A stretch of DNA of 64,000 nt, taken from NCBI GenBank assembly GCA_948567375.1, contig OX419758.1, forward strand, positions 4,655,001 to 4,719,000, written 5' to 3'. This DNA comes from Lunularia cruciata (taxonomy: Eukaryota; Streptophyta; Marchantiopsida; Lunulariales; Lunulariaceae). The translations under genes were made by a program, and so were the position numbers. Under the pieces are notes generated by a model. That model was not told the origin of the DNA and made no database searches. It saw only the letters and a program-made list of their open reading frames with translations. Positions 11,848-22,547 of this stretch are shown piece by piece (position 1 is the first letter of the stretch; each line of letters begins with the position of its first letter).

Positions 11848-11858
11848 CCCTGATACCA
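11848..11858 (-). other. Primer-binding site of element E, initiator-Met tRNA type
   Basis: The minus strand reads TGGTATCAGGG one base after the CA end of the 5' LTR. The usual chromoviral site is TGGTATCAGAGC, complementary to the 3' end of initiator methionine tRNA. Confidence 0.75.
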
Positions 11859-11859
11859 T

Positions 11860-12456
11860 TGTAATACTCCAATGACAAGAGAACTCTCCAAGAGAGATAC
11901 AAGAGAGAAAACACTAGCTTCACATTCAATACTCCAATGTCCCAAAGGAGCACCTTCTCTTAATTATATGCAAAGAGGATCCCCTCAAAGGAAGCTCCAC
12001 CCTTGGAGCAGATACATGGATTGGTGACATGTCATTGAGTTCCACCCTAAGATTAGTTGCCTAGATGGGTGACATGCTGGGCATTGTCCTATCTAGTTGG
12101 TCAAACAGGCTTGACTAGATAGAATCTTTAGAGAATCTTCTTATAATTCTTATCATAGAATCATGTGGATGAGGTACCAATGGAAATCTAACAATGAGAC
12201 AAACCAGGGGGGAGAAGGCAAGAATTTTTCTCTAAAGGAGAGGAATCTCTCTATTTTCAAGGCCTAGTTCATTTGTTAAGGCCTCCAAAATTAGCTCTGA
12301 AGTTTTCAAGCTACTTTGACTTCTGCCGTATTAGTAGAATTACTCTTTTGGTGACACCTCTATCTAATCTACCTATCCCATCATACACAATATCCTTTTA
12401 GATATTACTAAGCCAATTTTTACCTCTAGATAATATGTCTAGCTATTGAGATTACA
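11860..12456 (-). repeat. 5' LTR of element E
   Basis: On the minus strand it begins TGTAATCTCAATAGC and ends GGAGTATTACA, 597 bp. It is paired with 7,414-8,012. The right flank (12,457 onward) is C1 integrase C-terminal sequence, in the opposite orientation. Confidence 0.87.
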
Positions 12457-12793
12457 CTTTATCATATGTGCATCCATCTTGTCTTTCATGTTTTCAAGTT
12501 GAAACCCTTTGTTTCTAATCTACCTTCCTTTTCCTCTTGAGTCCAACCCTCTCCTCCTCCCATCCCTAGCAACAATCATGAGGAGTATGAAGTTGATCAT
12601 ATCCTTGGACATCATAGCCATATTCAATGTGGTTGCCAATAACATATGGAGTATAAAGTCCTTTGGAAAGTGTATTGTTGTTACGGTGCCATTTGGGAGC
12701 CTCTTTCTCATCTCAAGAATGCAAAAACAGCTATCTCAAGAGTTTGAAGCTTCCATGATGAAGAGGACGTCATCAACTAGCAGTGGGGGAATA
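12457..12793 (+). pseudogene. C1 integrase C-terminus and chromodomain, resumed after element E
   Basis: The sequence picks up where 7,413 left off (HVS/FQVETLCF block). A chromodomain at about 12,575-12,720 follows, with EEYEVDHILGHHSHIQ, then EYKVLWKVY and IWEPLSHLKNA, the two beta strands and final helix that in chromoviruses bind modified histone tails. One stop lies in the middle. The end GCAGTGGGGGAATA is the polypurine tract just before the LTR. Confidence 0.8.
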
Positions 12794-13274
12794 TGTAACA
12801 ATATGGATTTTATTGATGAGTCAGTCAAGACTAAAAAAGTAGCAAGTAGGCCAAATTAGCCAAGAATGATAACAATATTTTAGAAGCATCTAAGAAACTA
12901 CCTGATACCTTCCAAGGATTGGATAATGTGCATGCCAAGTTGTAACTTCTAGGAAGAAGCTTCTTGGGAAGCTTCCTAGCTAGCTTAACTTGCATGCCAA
13001 GTAGGTGGCTCCTAAAAGAAAGCTTCTTGGGAAACTTCAAAATAGCTTAGCTTACACGCCAAGTAGTTAGCTTCTAGAAGGAAGCTTCTCAATAAGCTTA
13101 GCTTGCACTCTAAGAAAGTAGGTTTTATGAAGTTTCTCAAGAGTCGTGTATGTTTCCTGTAAATACCAAAGCCCAAGCTCATGCAAGGCATTTGGAGTTT
13201 CACTCATTCAAGTATCCCAAGGTGATCTTCCACTATGGTCTTCCATTTTACTATTCTCTCCTTGGTCTTTTACA
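12794..13274 (+). repeat. 3' LTR of C1
   Basis: Starts TGTAACAATATGG and ends TCTTTTACA (481 bp). It is homologous to 24,855-25,268 and to the minus-strand 45,355-45,721. It contains several internal repeats of an AAGCTTCTTGGGAAGCTTCC-like palindromic motif alternating with GCATGCCAAGTAGG, which explains the length differences between copies. A TATAAATAC box-like string occurs in the related C2 LTR near 25,157. Confidence 0.85.
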
Positions 13275-13974
13275 CAAGGCCTTGTCATACAAGAGTTGAA
13301 ACTCTCTCATCAACGCTATTCCTTGATCATTAAAGACCTTAATTGGTGCATCAAAATAATTAAGAATCTTTTTAAGTTGTCCTTTCATTGGACTTGTCAA
13401 GAAGTATCAACTCAATCTGCTTGGAAAAATACTCACCATAGCAAAAACATACCAATGATATCTCAATATTAATGGTAAAAGTACAACAAAATCTAAAATC
13501 TAGTGGTAATCCAACCTCATGATATGTACAGGTGTAACTATGGCATAAGAGCATCAAATGATGCTTTAACTTGGTCATAAACTATAAAATCAAAAATAAA
13601 TTATTTTATATCAATCCACATATTATACCACCAATAATGACTCTAGAATAAACTATATGTCCAACTTACTCCAAAATATCCTAGCTCTTCATGAGCATGT
13701 CATACCAATTGTGGTCTTTGAGATGGAAGGAGCACTACTCACATTTTACTATCCTTCCATATAAAGAAGATGTATGGACTCTAATCTACATTGCTTAGCT
13801 TGTTGAAGGACATGGTGTCTCTCCTTGGCATGAATTGTGCCACTCATAACACCAATGTGAAGATAATCCATCATTAAGATATCATCATGAATGTCTTGTT
13901 GACCTAAACCAATATCTCTACCCTTTGGATCCAAGACCTCAACAACTCCTTTTATTTGTATTGAGAGATATTCT
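13275..13974 (-). mobile_element. Fragment of an F-type gypsy integrase
   Basis: Aligns on the minus strand with 54,478-55,200 of element F, covering the integrase zinc-binding region and catalytic core (the reverse complement includes YADQ-like, PQLHPL-like and WSLDFVG-equivalent positions, all broken). It directly abuts the C1 LTR on the left and an E-family LTR on the right, so it is a leftover of an older F copy. No methyltransferase part is present in this fragment. Confidence 0.7.
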
Positions 13975-14570
13975 TGTCTTCCAAGGATAACAGACCTTAA
14001 AAGAACACACAAGAAGAAACACCAATTTCACACTCAATCCTCTTATGCCCCAAAGGAGCACCTTTACTTTATTATATAGCAAAGAGTATTCCTTCAAAAG
14101 AAACTTCACCCTTGGATCAAATACATGGATAGGTGACATGCTAGGGAGCTCTACCCTTATAATTTGCGTGCATGGATGACATGTTGGTTCTATGTTGGTT
14201 CTGGTCCTATCTGGTTGGTCAAGCAAGCTTTGACCAAAAGGAATATTTAGTGAATCTTCTTGTATGAATTTCAAAATTGCATGGGTGAGGTACCGTTGGA
14301 AAGCTCACTATGAGGCAAGAAAGGGAGGAAGGAAGGTCAAACTTTTGTCCATTGGGAGTAGAATCTGCATATTTTTTAGGCCTAATTCATCCTTTAGGCC
14401 TTTGAAATTAGCTTTGAAGTTGACTATTTTTGGCTCTTGACCTATTAGTAAAAGTACTCTCTTGGCAATACCTCTATCTGATCTACTTAGTCCATAATCT
14501 ATAACACCCTTCTAGATGTTACCAAGCCAATTTTAACCTCTAGATAATATATCTAGCTATTGGTATTACA
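13975..14570 (-). repeat. E-family LTR, apparently solo
   Basis: A 596-bp LTR on the minus strand, TGTAATACCAATAGC to GAAGACA, with the same length as the two E LTRs. It lies between F-type integrase sequence and a second partial E LTR. No internal region follows on its 3' side, so it is best read as a solo LTR or the product of recombination. Flanking pentamers (ATTCT left, TTTTC right) do not match. Confidence 0.7.
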
Positions 14571-14890
14571 TTTTCAAGTTAATTTTTACTCTTGCACTAC
14601 TAGTAAAAGTGCTCTTTCTGTTACACTTCTATCTAATCTATGTAGCCCATCATACCTACCATCCTTCTAGATATTATCAAGTCAATTTTCACCTCTAGAT
14701 AATATATCTAGCTATTGATATTATAAACCTTTCTCCTTTTAAGATACAACGTCCTCATTGCAAAGTTATTGCTCAAAAGATTTCACTAACACTGGTACAT
14801 TGCTCAAGTTGGATGTTGGCTCCCATGTTGTCCCATATAATGGGTACACTTTCCAATGTATAAGATATTCCACATGCGGATGGTGAGTAC
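14571..14890 (-). mobile_element. 3' end of an E-family element: internal tail plus first ~155 bp of LTR
   Basis: 14,728-14,890 matches the last internal bases of E (8,013-8,170), including the end of the chromodomain and the AAAAGGAGAAAGG purine tract. 14,571-14,727 is the first part of an E LTR. The LTR is then replaced by the complete LTR at 13,975-14,570. An LTR-in-LTR insertion with later deletion, or unequal recombination, would both fit. Confidence 0.6.
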
Positions 14891-14892
14891 CA

Positions 14893-16170
14893 TAGATGGT
14901 GGTAATTTGGTTTACTTTGGTGGTAATTTTGAGTGGAGCAAGCTAAATGACATATTGTTGCACCAATCTTGATATGGGCAAAATTAAAGAAGACAATACT
15001 TGATTGATTTTAAACTATGAATGCCACCCAAGCCGCATGAGATAAATTGGAAAAATTGAAGCAGATTGGCTCTATAAAGAGCTACATCATGCAATTTCAA
15101 AACATAATCATGTAGATTCTAGATATACAAGAAGATGAAGTTCTTGATCTCTTTGTGAGGAGATTGAAGTCACAAAACCAATTGGAGGTGATAATGCAGG
15201 AACCACAAAATGTGGAAGAAGTCATGCAATTGGCTGAGCTCTTTGATTCCTTGGTTGCAACAACTTGGTATCAACCTTGACCTACAAAAAGCCTACCAAT
15301 ACACTACGCATGGGTGGAGGAACCGGCACCAATGGAGATTGATGTTATCCAACGGAGACAACTTGGTGTAGCAGATAAAGAAAGATTGCAACAGAATGTT
15401 GGTTGTTTTTATTGTTTCCAAGTTGGACATCCCATTGTTGAATGTCCACTTAAGAATAGGTGACCTTGACAAGTTCCCAGATAGAGTTTGTGGAGCGGAA
15501 TCCCAAGGAAATGAGGAATCCCAACAAGAGAATTCAAGCCGCCTATTGGGAGCTTGATTAGTTCCAATGGGATTGAAGGCTTGACCTAGGCAAGTTTGCT
15601 TCACTTGCAAGGTCCAATATCTAATTGAGGTTGTAAGATTTTGGTTAATTCTGGAAGTTCAAAGAATTGCATGTTTATGCAAGTAGTAAAGGAATTGGGT
15701 ATTTGTATTAAGCTAATAATTAGAAGTAGATTGATGATGGCATCTTGTTACACTTACGGAGTTATTGGAGAATGTTACACTTACTGAGTTATTGGAGAAG
15801 GACTTCATATGATATAGTACCTCGCTTTGGGAAGCATGGGTACTATTTCTTACAAAGAAAGATGGAGGATTTCATTGTTGTATTGATTAATTTGGGCTCA
15901 ATAAGCAAACAATGAAGAATGCATATCCCTTGACTTGGATTGATGACTTGCTTGACAATTGAGTGGAGCACAATACTTTTCCAAGTTGGATCTTTGTAGC
16001 AACTATTGCCAAATCCACATTGATAGGGAGGATGTGCAAAAGACTACCTTTTGTACAAAGTAAGGACATTTTGAGTGGAGAGTTATACCTATTGGGTTCA
16101 TTAATGCTCCAATAGTCTTCATGGATCAGATGCACTGGGTGTTGGATATACTATTGGATCGGTACATTGT
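14893..16170 (+). mobile_element. Chromovirus C4, gag to RT part (left half of the C4/C2 element)
   Basis: Starts within gag (SLDFDG-equivalent WW/F-rich block), continues through an intact-looking CCHC knuckle at 15,404-15,445 (CFYCFQVGHPIVEC), then protease remnants (GSLISSNGIEGLT near 15,550). A deletion of ~800 bp follows into RT (KDGGFHCCID near 15,860, RYIVV at 16,160). It stops at 16,170, one or two codons before the catalytic FLDD motif. That motif is found at 22,561 in C2, so the two pieces are halves of one element. Confidence 0.8.
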
Positions 16171-17982
16171 TGTACTTTTTGTGTCTCCTCTGGGAACACA
16201 CAAGGTGCCTAGTTGTGGAGATTGCAGATTAGAGGCTATAGGTAAATCTACAACTACTTGTGTGAACATGCATGTTACCTAACAATCGGAACTCTCCACT
16301 CTTGTAACTAGTATTCTTACTATCGGGTAGGGTAGTGATGTGCAACCTAACCTATCATCACAACATGCACTCTAGGTCTATTGGTCATAACTTCCAACAT
16401 TACCAAGGAGAAAGATACTACACTCCTAGAAGGAAAGAACCTAAGCGCAATGCACGAGCACTAATCCAAACCAATTGGGCATACAAACAAGCCTGCAAGC
16501 ACAGAGAGGATCCAATCACAGGAATGTGGCAATAACTCTTTGTGCTTTCTGTCAAAATAGAGCTTCACAGCCTTTGTGCTCTATCATCAAGCTAATTTCA
16601 ACTTGTACTCCAAGTCTTTTCCAAGTTGTATTTCAGATCTCAACAAATTCCTACTCCATATGGGGATTTCATATGTCTTTTTGATAAGAAAAACTTAGCG
16701 CAACTCATATGAACATAACTCTTTATATATAGCTTAGATTCAAGTGTTCTAGAATAAAATGGAAAGCATGTGAGATAATCTTTCCAATGATTTAAAGTAG
16801 ACCTAAATCACTACAACTTCCCTGAAAAGCTCTCAAAGTTGGCCATGTTTTTGCAACTCTCACCCTAATTTTGAAATCCCCTTTTTAGTGTTTTGCCCAT
16901 GGTTCTTGCCAAATTTCCACTCATTTCTAAGCCAGATGTACACTTGATCCTCAAAAAACACTCCGGAAATCTGAGCTCTCAATTGTAGTCACAAAAGTGA
17001 GAGAATTGACATTCAATTAGGATTGAAGAAAGAAATGCTACTCCAAGCTTACAATAGTCTTTTCAATAAAACTTGTTGCATCAGATCTCACTCTCTATAA
17101 GTCTAGAGCCATCTAAAATTTCCTTAGTAGTTGGTCGTGCTCTTGGTTAACACTCTAAAACTTTTGATGGCCTAATCCAACCCCAATCCCTAGATATGGA
17201 TCAATTCCTAAGTTGAGCTAACTTGTGAGCTATATAGACCCAGGTATACTTGATCCAAGACCCTGATTTCTCTATTTAAAGAATTTACAGAAAACCTTTG
17301 CATAGAGGTGCAAAAACTATCCACCAACAACTTTGGAATTTTCATAAGGAAATTTGAACCACAATTGGGAGAGTGACCAAAACTCCAAACCTGATCATTA
17401 GCTCTTCTCTAACACCTTACATCCCATAAGCTTCAACTTCAATCAATTGGATCTGATTTGAGATTGACCCAAAACTGGAATTTATTGCGCTCAATACTGT
17501 AAGTACTTTGTCTTCTCTCCAATCTTAATGACATTTAGTAAAAATGTCTCAAGAAGCTCCTTCAATTGGCTACTTTGTGCTCCTAGGTATGAATTTAACC
17601 CCCCTTGACTCAATTGATTATATCCCTCTCATACTCAGCTCAAATCATGTGATTTCTCTCTTCAGATTGTAGCCTATCATCTCATCTTTCCATTCATGTC
17701 CTTCTTTTTCCAAATGGCCTCCCAGAAACTTCTTGATGGTTGAAAAATTCCAGACTTCTCTCATGGGACCCAAGCTCTTGCACATTTGTCCTTAGGTCTT
17801 TTTACTTTTTGACAAATGGACCCCACAACTCCACCTTGAAGCTTATGAGCAAAAATTTAGGCATTCCATAGCTATAGAAGGATATATATTGTCAAGTCCT
17901 AAACATTTTCATAAGTAAGCACCGGAAGGACGATAGGATCCGGGTTTCCCATCACCGACTCCACAAACACCACCCCAAAACG

Positions 17983-18278
17983 TGCTACCAACCAATCTCG
18001 TAAGTTGTCACGATGTAAAATCTAAAGCCTGATGAGAAAAGGACTCAAGAGTGGCAGATCAGGAGCATGGGACATCTCATGCTCAAATGCTTCCTCCAAT
18101 GCTCTAACACTTGCTCTATGCTACAACTCTCACTCCCAATCTCCATCTCCCCTCGAGACTCTCCAAACTAAAACACACCCGTCTCTCCATTGGCCCTCAT
18201 CTTTATTCATCAAAGCCCTCAAACATGATAAGATTGTAAGCCACATGGCCAATCACATACATGTACAAAGATGGCTCA
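17983..18278 (+). repeat. First ~404-bp tandem unit of J, left part
   Basis: 17,983-18,278 plus 22,036-22,142 form one unit (403 bp) that was split by insertion of LTR B. It is homologous to the intact unit at 22,144-22,547. Shared blocks include TCAGGAGCATGGGA, CTCATGCTCAAATGCTTCCTC and CCCTCAAACATGATAAGATTG. Bases 17,950-17,982 resemble the end of a further unit. Confidence 0.75.
18274..18278. other. Target-site duplication GCTCA, left of LTR B
   Basis: GCTCA at 18,274-18,278 is repeated exactly at 22,031-22,035. Joining the flanks with one copy restores the continuous J unit as seen at 22,430-22,450. Five bases is the normal duplication length for Ty3/gypsy integrases. Confidence 0.85.
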
Positions 18279-21200
18279 TGTGGTGCCCACATTTTTTGTT
18301 TTTTTTCAAAATAAGAAGAAGAAGTGTATAGAGAAGGCGGATTGCGCCTGTATGGCCAAAGAAGGCGAAGAAAAGAGTCTTCAGGATGAAACCCAAGGTA
18401 ACATGACTTTGGGTCATAAGGCGAAGTACTCTAAAATGCCCTATTAGCATACAAACCAAAGTAAATTGTCTTTGTATCGGGGGAGGGAGCTCAACCCGAG
18501 GCAAAGACAGTCTAACCACCTTTTGTCGGGGCGAGAAATTCAAGAAGGGACCGTTCAAAACTGGCAGCCCATACTCGCAAAGGTGATTGACAGTAATAGG
18601 TGCATGCATGTGGTGCAATTTCTTGGTAGAAACTCAAAGCAATGAAAGACGAAGAAGGGCAACTCTATAAAAATTGAACTTGCAACAACAAAATGTCGAG
18701 TAATTTTTGTTTGCCGTTGCAAAATCGTCTTGCAGGTGATCATGGGAAGGGAAATAAAGTTGAAATTGTGTCAGTGCGCAAGGAAGAAGTCGCAAGAGTG
18801 AAATTGAGAGAGAGTGAGAAGGTAGAAGAGATGGGAGGAGGAAAGAAGAACTCTGAATTTGTAGTTAGAAATCATGCAATTTGGAGGTTAGACGTAATAG
18901 CAAGGATCAAAGTCTTGAGCCGACTTTGGATCACATTTTTGGCATGGAACTGGAATGTAAGCTTTCTTGGATTCATGACAGAAATCATCAAGAGCAAGTG
19001 TCTCGATGGACCCGAGGAAGAAGGGAAGAGAGGAAATCTGGCTTGTTGGACAAAGTCGGATTGGAGACTAGTACTCGAGAAGGAGGCAGGCTTAGAGCAG
19101 GGAGCCACGTTCTTGGGGAAGGGAGAGATAGCCCAAGAGACACATGAGGTGAGAGATGCCTTCTTGTCAAAGAGGACGAAGAATAGATATAAGGTTGAGA
19201 GCTACAAAGACCCTTTGAAGAGAGGGATCGTGAGTGCACTGATGGCTATCCTAAAGCCGGAACAAACCACCTATGTGATGAAACACCAAGCGGTGTTCTT
19301 TCACAAGCTTTTTGCACGAGAACCAATCAATTGGGCGAGGTGTTTTCATGGGAGAACAAGGTAGATGGTGTGTAATTTGTGGGATAAGTCAACTCCACAC
19401 TACATCGTGCCGTTTGCAACACACTTCTACCTCGGGCTCAACCTGCTAAACTTGGCGGAGCAGACTCAAATGGTGTCACATTTCCATCCGGATTTACAAA
19501 AGGAAGTCGATGTCAAGGAGCAGCAATACATCCTGCAGATCAAGAGCACTGACGACTACTATGCAAAGACGGGGAAGAACACAGAGGTCGCAGTGAGTAC
19601 CCCGATTACAAAGAGCAGTTGGCAAGGTGAAGCCGAAGATATCAAGAAACCTCGGAAGATGCGGAGAGGCAACCCGAGGCAAAGTATGATGGTAATTGAG
19701 TCGGAGGACGAAGACTCAAAAGAAGATGCCGAGTTAAAAATTGAAGACTCGGAACATGAGGAGGAGCCTGAGCTAACGCTGCAAAGTGGAGATACGAGCA
19801 GCAATAATGATGAAGGGGGAGAAATGACATCGGTGCCAGCGGCTGAAGAATACGAAGAAGAAGCAGTGCAAGCCGAGATGGAAGCCAAAGACAACACACA
19901 ATTGGAGGACAAAGTAAATGTGCCCAAAGAAAAGAAGATCACAGTACAGCGAGGAGTTCGCTCAAGACGTAAGGCAAAGTGTGAAGCGGGGCTGAGTAAA
20001 GCAAAGGAAGAGGTAGGTGAAAGCTTGGGAAGTGAGGCTTTGATTCCGATATGAAGACTGCAGAGAAGAAGGCGAGTATCGGATGAACAAGAAGTACAAA
20101 GAGAAGTGGCCATACAAGAAGATGTAACACTGAGTGAAGGAGTGGAGTACCTACGGGAGATTGTGTGTCCATTGTTGGTGAAATTGGAGTACAGGAAGAA
20201 GGAGATGCAGTTGACTTGTCCAGAGGTAAAGACTGTATTGCAAGTGTTGGCCAGATTAGAAGAAGAAAACTCGGAGTTGAAGAAGAGTATAACCCGGGGT
20301 GAGGAGGAAAGGGAAGTGATGAGAGCGGAGGCAGTAGAGAGAAGTCAGCTATCGAGAGAATCTTATGAGGAAGAGTGACATAGCAAGGGAGAGACAAGTA
20401 GCGGAGTATGAGATCTTGAAGCAACAGTTTGCTGATTCACGTTTAGAAATTATCCATGCTATGGCAAAGGTAGCAGAGAAGGAACAAGAGCTCGATAGAG
20501 TGATGGAGAGTGTAGAAGAGAAGAAGCAACTCTGGCAACGAGAGTTGGCGACACGATATAGAGAAGAAGAAAGACTACAAGAATTACTTTGTAATTAGGA
20601 GGAGAAGGTTGTACAGAAGGAGAAGGAGAAGGAGATGGTGAATGCCGAGTTCAAAGCGGAGTTGGCAATGTACCGAGAGGACTGGCTTGCAGATCGAGAG
20701 CGAGAGAGGAAGATGAGATTGGAGCCGTTGAAGGAGATTGTCCTCAAGATGAACGCGATGTTGAGTACAGAGGCCAGCGTTCGAATTGAAGAGACGAGGT
20801 TGCACGAGTTGAAGTTGTTAGTGCAGGTGACGAGGCAAGACAAACAAAAGACATTGATTTAAATGCCTTGTTGATTAAGTTAAGGACTCGGGTAGATAGG
20901 AAGATATTAGAAGTAGAAGACAACATTTCAATTAGATTAGATTTAGTGAAAATAGAGATAGAAAAGCTTCAGAAGGATGTTAGAGCAAAACCGGAAGTAG
21001 ATAACATAGGAGTACAAATGTCTTTGGAGTTACCACTGGAGACTTTAGAGAGAGTGGGTTGGGGGATAAGGAGTTAGATAGATTAACCCCAAGTGCAATT
21101 TCAGATCAGGAAAGAGAGTTGCTGGAATTGGTAGAGGAAGTAGAAGATATGAAACCCAAGGACAGAATATTAGGAGGTAAAGTTACTTTGGGTTTGGGTT

Positions 21201-22030
21201 TGAAAGCCGATGACGAAGTAGACATTGGATCAGATTAGTAACAGATTTGAGATTTGAAGAGGTATATGAAGAGGTGCATTGTCATTTCGGATCTGCAGGT
21301 TAGAAGGGTTGTTGTAGAATGGTATAGTTGTTGGAACTGTCAATTGATTCACTATTTAAGAGTGGCATTTGCAGTCTAATGTTGTTCAGTGCTCATAATT
21401 TTTGAGAATAGATAAAGCGGAGTGCTATGAAGTAGTGCTCGTTGCTTGAGCTTGATTCCAAGTATCAACTTTGTGATTGTGTTTGTGAGTGTTTGAAGAA
21501 ATTTGAAGTGCAAGTCAATGTGCTTGTTGGATGTTGGATTCCAAAGCCTTGATCTTCATTCTGTGTGTTTGATCCTGAATGAAGTGCAATCGAAGCAATG
21601 CCTTGACAGATCTGAGAGAAATTGTAGTGTTGGTAGTATTCTGCATTTGTGAGTGCAATGCAAGGTTGATGTGAAGCAATTTCAATTGAGGAAGTTGTGC
21701 CTTCAATGGAGGGGTGGAACACAATTCTGAGGTGAAGTTGTTTTGCAGTGAAGTGCCATTTTTGGGAGAGCCTAAATCATCACAATCAAGATTGTTTGGA
21801 AAGATTTGATGGAGTTGTGATTAAGGAGTGTTACTTTGTGACAAGACTGCGAATCATTGCTTGTTACTCTCTTCTGGGTGTGTTTTCTACCTGAGAGATT
21901 AAAGACGCAACCAAGAAGAACTACATGATACTGTTTGACTTTGTATTTGACCAATTCTGACTCATATCTCTGCGGGAACAAACTTTACTTACTTGATTAC
22001 CGCAAAAGTAATATTTGCCGGGTTATCACA
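18279..22030 (+). repeat. Solo LTR B, 3.75 kb, with an internal ORF
   Basis: Starts TGTGGTGCCC and ends GTTATCACA, so TGTGRT and ATCACA are imperfect inverted termini. It is bounded by a perfect GCTCA duplication. No primer site, gag or pol is inside. The right 2.66 kb matches the minus-strand LTR A (656-3,305), which is followed by a tRNA-Asp primer site. The simplest reading is one very long LTR left alone by LTR-LTR recombination. It holds an eroded ORF of about 850 codons (18,693-21,238). Confidence 0.75.
18693..21238 (+). pseudogene. Large coiled-coil ORF inside LTR B
   Basis: One frame runs 18,693-20,378 with only two in-frame stops (TAG at 19,362, TGA at 20,052). It shifts by one near 20,370, continues to 20,862 (stop at 20,596), shifts again to 20,868-21,077, and ends GLKADDEVDIGSD at 21,238. 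The N-terminal ~220 residues are globular. 19,365-19,560 contains HYIVPFATHFYLGLNLL. 19,620-20,050 is acidic then basic with ELTLQSGD. 20,100-21,080 is Glu/Lys/Arg-rich coiled coil (REEERLQELL, KEKEKEMVNAEFKAEL). I do not recognise the protein; its layout loosely recalls plant-transposon ORFs of unknown function, but that is a guess. Conservation of block order with LTR A argues that it was once selected. Confidence 0.65.
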
Positions 22031-22143
22031 GCTCACATGGCAACATCTCATCTGTCAAATCTAGCATACAACCTACAGCACTAATGTAGAGATAAACTAT
22101 GATAAGTCACTTTTTATGGCCTACACAAACCACAACATGACAT

Positions 22144-22547
22144 TGTGTTACCAACTAGTCTTGTAAGCCGTCAAAGTGCAAAATTTGAAGCATGATGAGA
22201 AAGGATTTGGGAGTGGAAGATCAGGAGCATGGGATATCTCATGCTCAAATGCTTCCTCTGATGTTCTACCACTCACGCAGTACTACAACTCTCACTCCCA
22301 ACGTCCTCCTCCCCCTCAAGACTCCTCAACTAAAACACAATCTCCTCTCTCCACTCACCCTCATCTTTATTCACTAGAGCCCTCAAACATGATAAGATTG
22401 TAACCCATGTGCCCAATCACATACAAGTACATAAATTGCTTACATTGTAGTACCTCATTTGTTGGATCTGGAAGACACCTACTCCACTAATGTGGAGATA
22501 AAAATGATAAGTCACTTTTTTATGGGCTATGCAAACTACAACATGAC
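22144..22547 (+). repeat. Second ~404-bp tandem unit of J (intact)
   Basis: TGTGTTACCAACTAG to CAACATGACA, directly following the first unit. Like the first, it ends with GATAAGTCACTTTTT and a CACAA/GCAAACTACAACATGACA block. The two units are clearly similar by eye but not identical. The right end is the right border of J. Confidence 0.7.

Larger units (their letters stand above)
7414..12456 (-). mobile_element. Chromovirus E (Ty3/gypsy), nearly complete, nested in C1
   Basis: A minus-strand element of 5,043 bp with LTRs at 11,860-12,456 (5') and 7,414-8,012 (3'), 597 and 599 bp. An initiator-Met-type primer site follows the 5' LTR and a purine tract precedes the 3' LTR. Internal order on the minus strand is gag with a CCHC-like knuckle, protease, RT, RNase H, integrase, chromodomain. 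It interrupts the C1 integrase C-terminus. All coding regions carry stops. The LTRs differ by many substitutions by eye, so the insertion is not recent. Confidence 0.88.
3306..13274 (+). mobile_element. Chromovirus C1 (Ty3/gypsy), 5'-truncated and interrupted by element E
   Basis: A decayed gypsy element ordered gag, protease, RT, RNase H, integrase, chromodomain, LTR. The coding order runs from 3,306 to 7,413, stops inside the integrase C-terminus, and resumes at 12,457 with the sequence expected from copies C2 and C3. The intervening 5,043 bp is element E. The 5' LTR, primer site and ~200 bp of leader seen in C3 are missing at the 3,305 junction. The 3' LTR is 12,794-13,274. Multiple stops and frameshifts mean it cannot encode a polyprotein. 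Confidence 0.85.
16171..22547 (+). mobile_element. Insertion J (LTR-like, ~2.6 kb) in the C4/C2 RT gene, itself carrying LTR B
   Basis: J interrupts the RT between RYIVV and VFLDD. It starts TGTACTTTTTGTGTC and ends CAACATGACA, flanked by ATTGT (16,166-16,170) and AATGT (22,548-22,552), a 5-bp target duplication with one mismatch. Without the nested LTR B, J is about 2.6 kb and shows no pol motifs, so it may be a solo LTR or a non-autonomous element. 16,171-17,950 is non-coding by eye: short frames only, no domain recognised. Its 3' part holds two tandem ~404-bp units. Confidence 0.6.

Noticed and set aside
19559-20424. Long minus-strand frames (184 and 161 codons) opposite the ORF in LTR B.
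   Set aside because: Ser/Leu/Pro-rich antisense shadows of a Glu/Lys-rich coding strand. The plus-strand frame has conserved blocks in LTR A; the minus frames do not.
18693-21238. Reading the LTR B ORF as an envelope gene of an Athila-type element.
   Set aside because: No transmembrane segments, signal peptide or furin-like site are visible; the protein is coiled-coil and charged. Position inside an LTR also argues against it.
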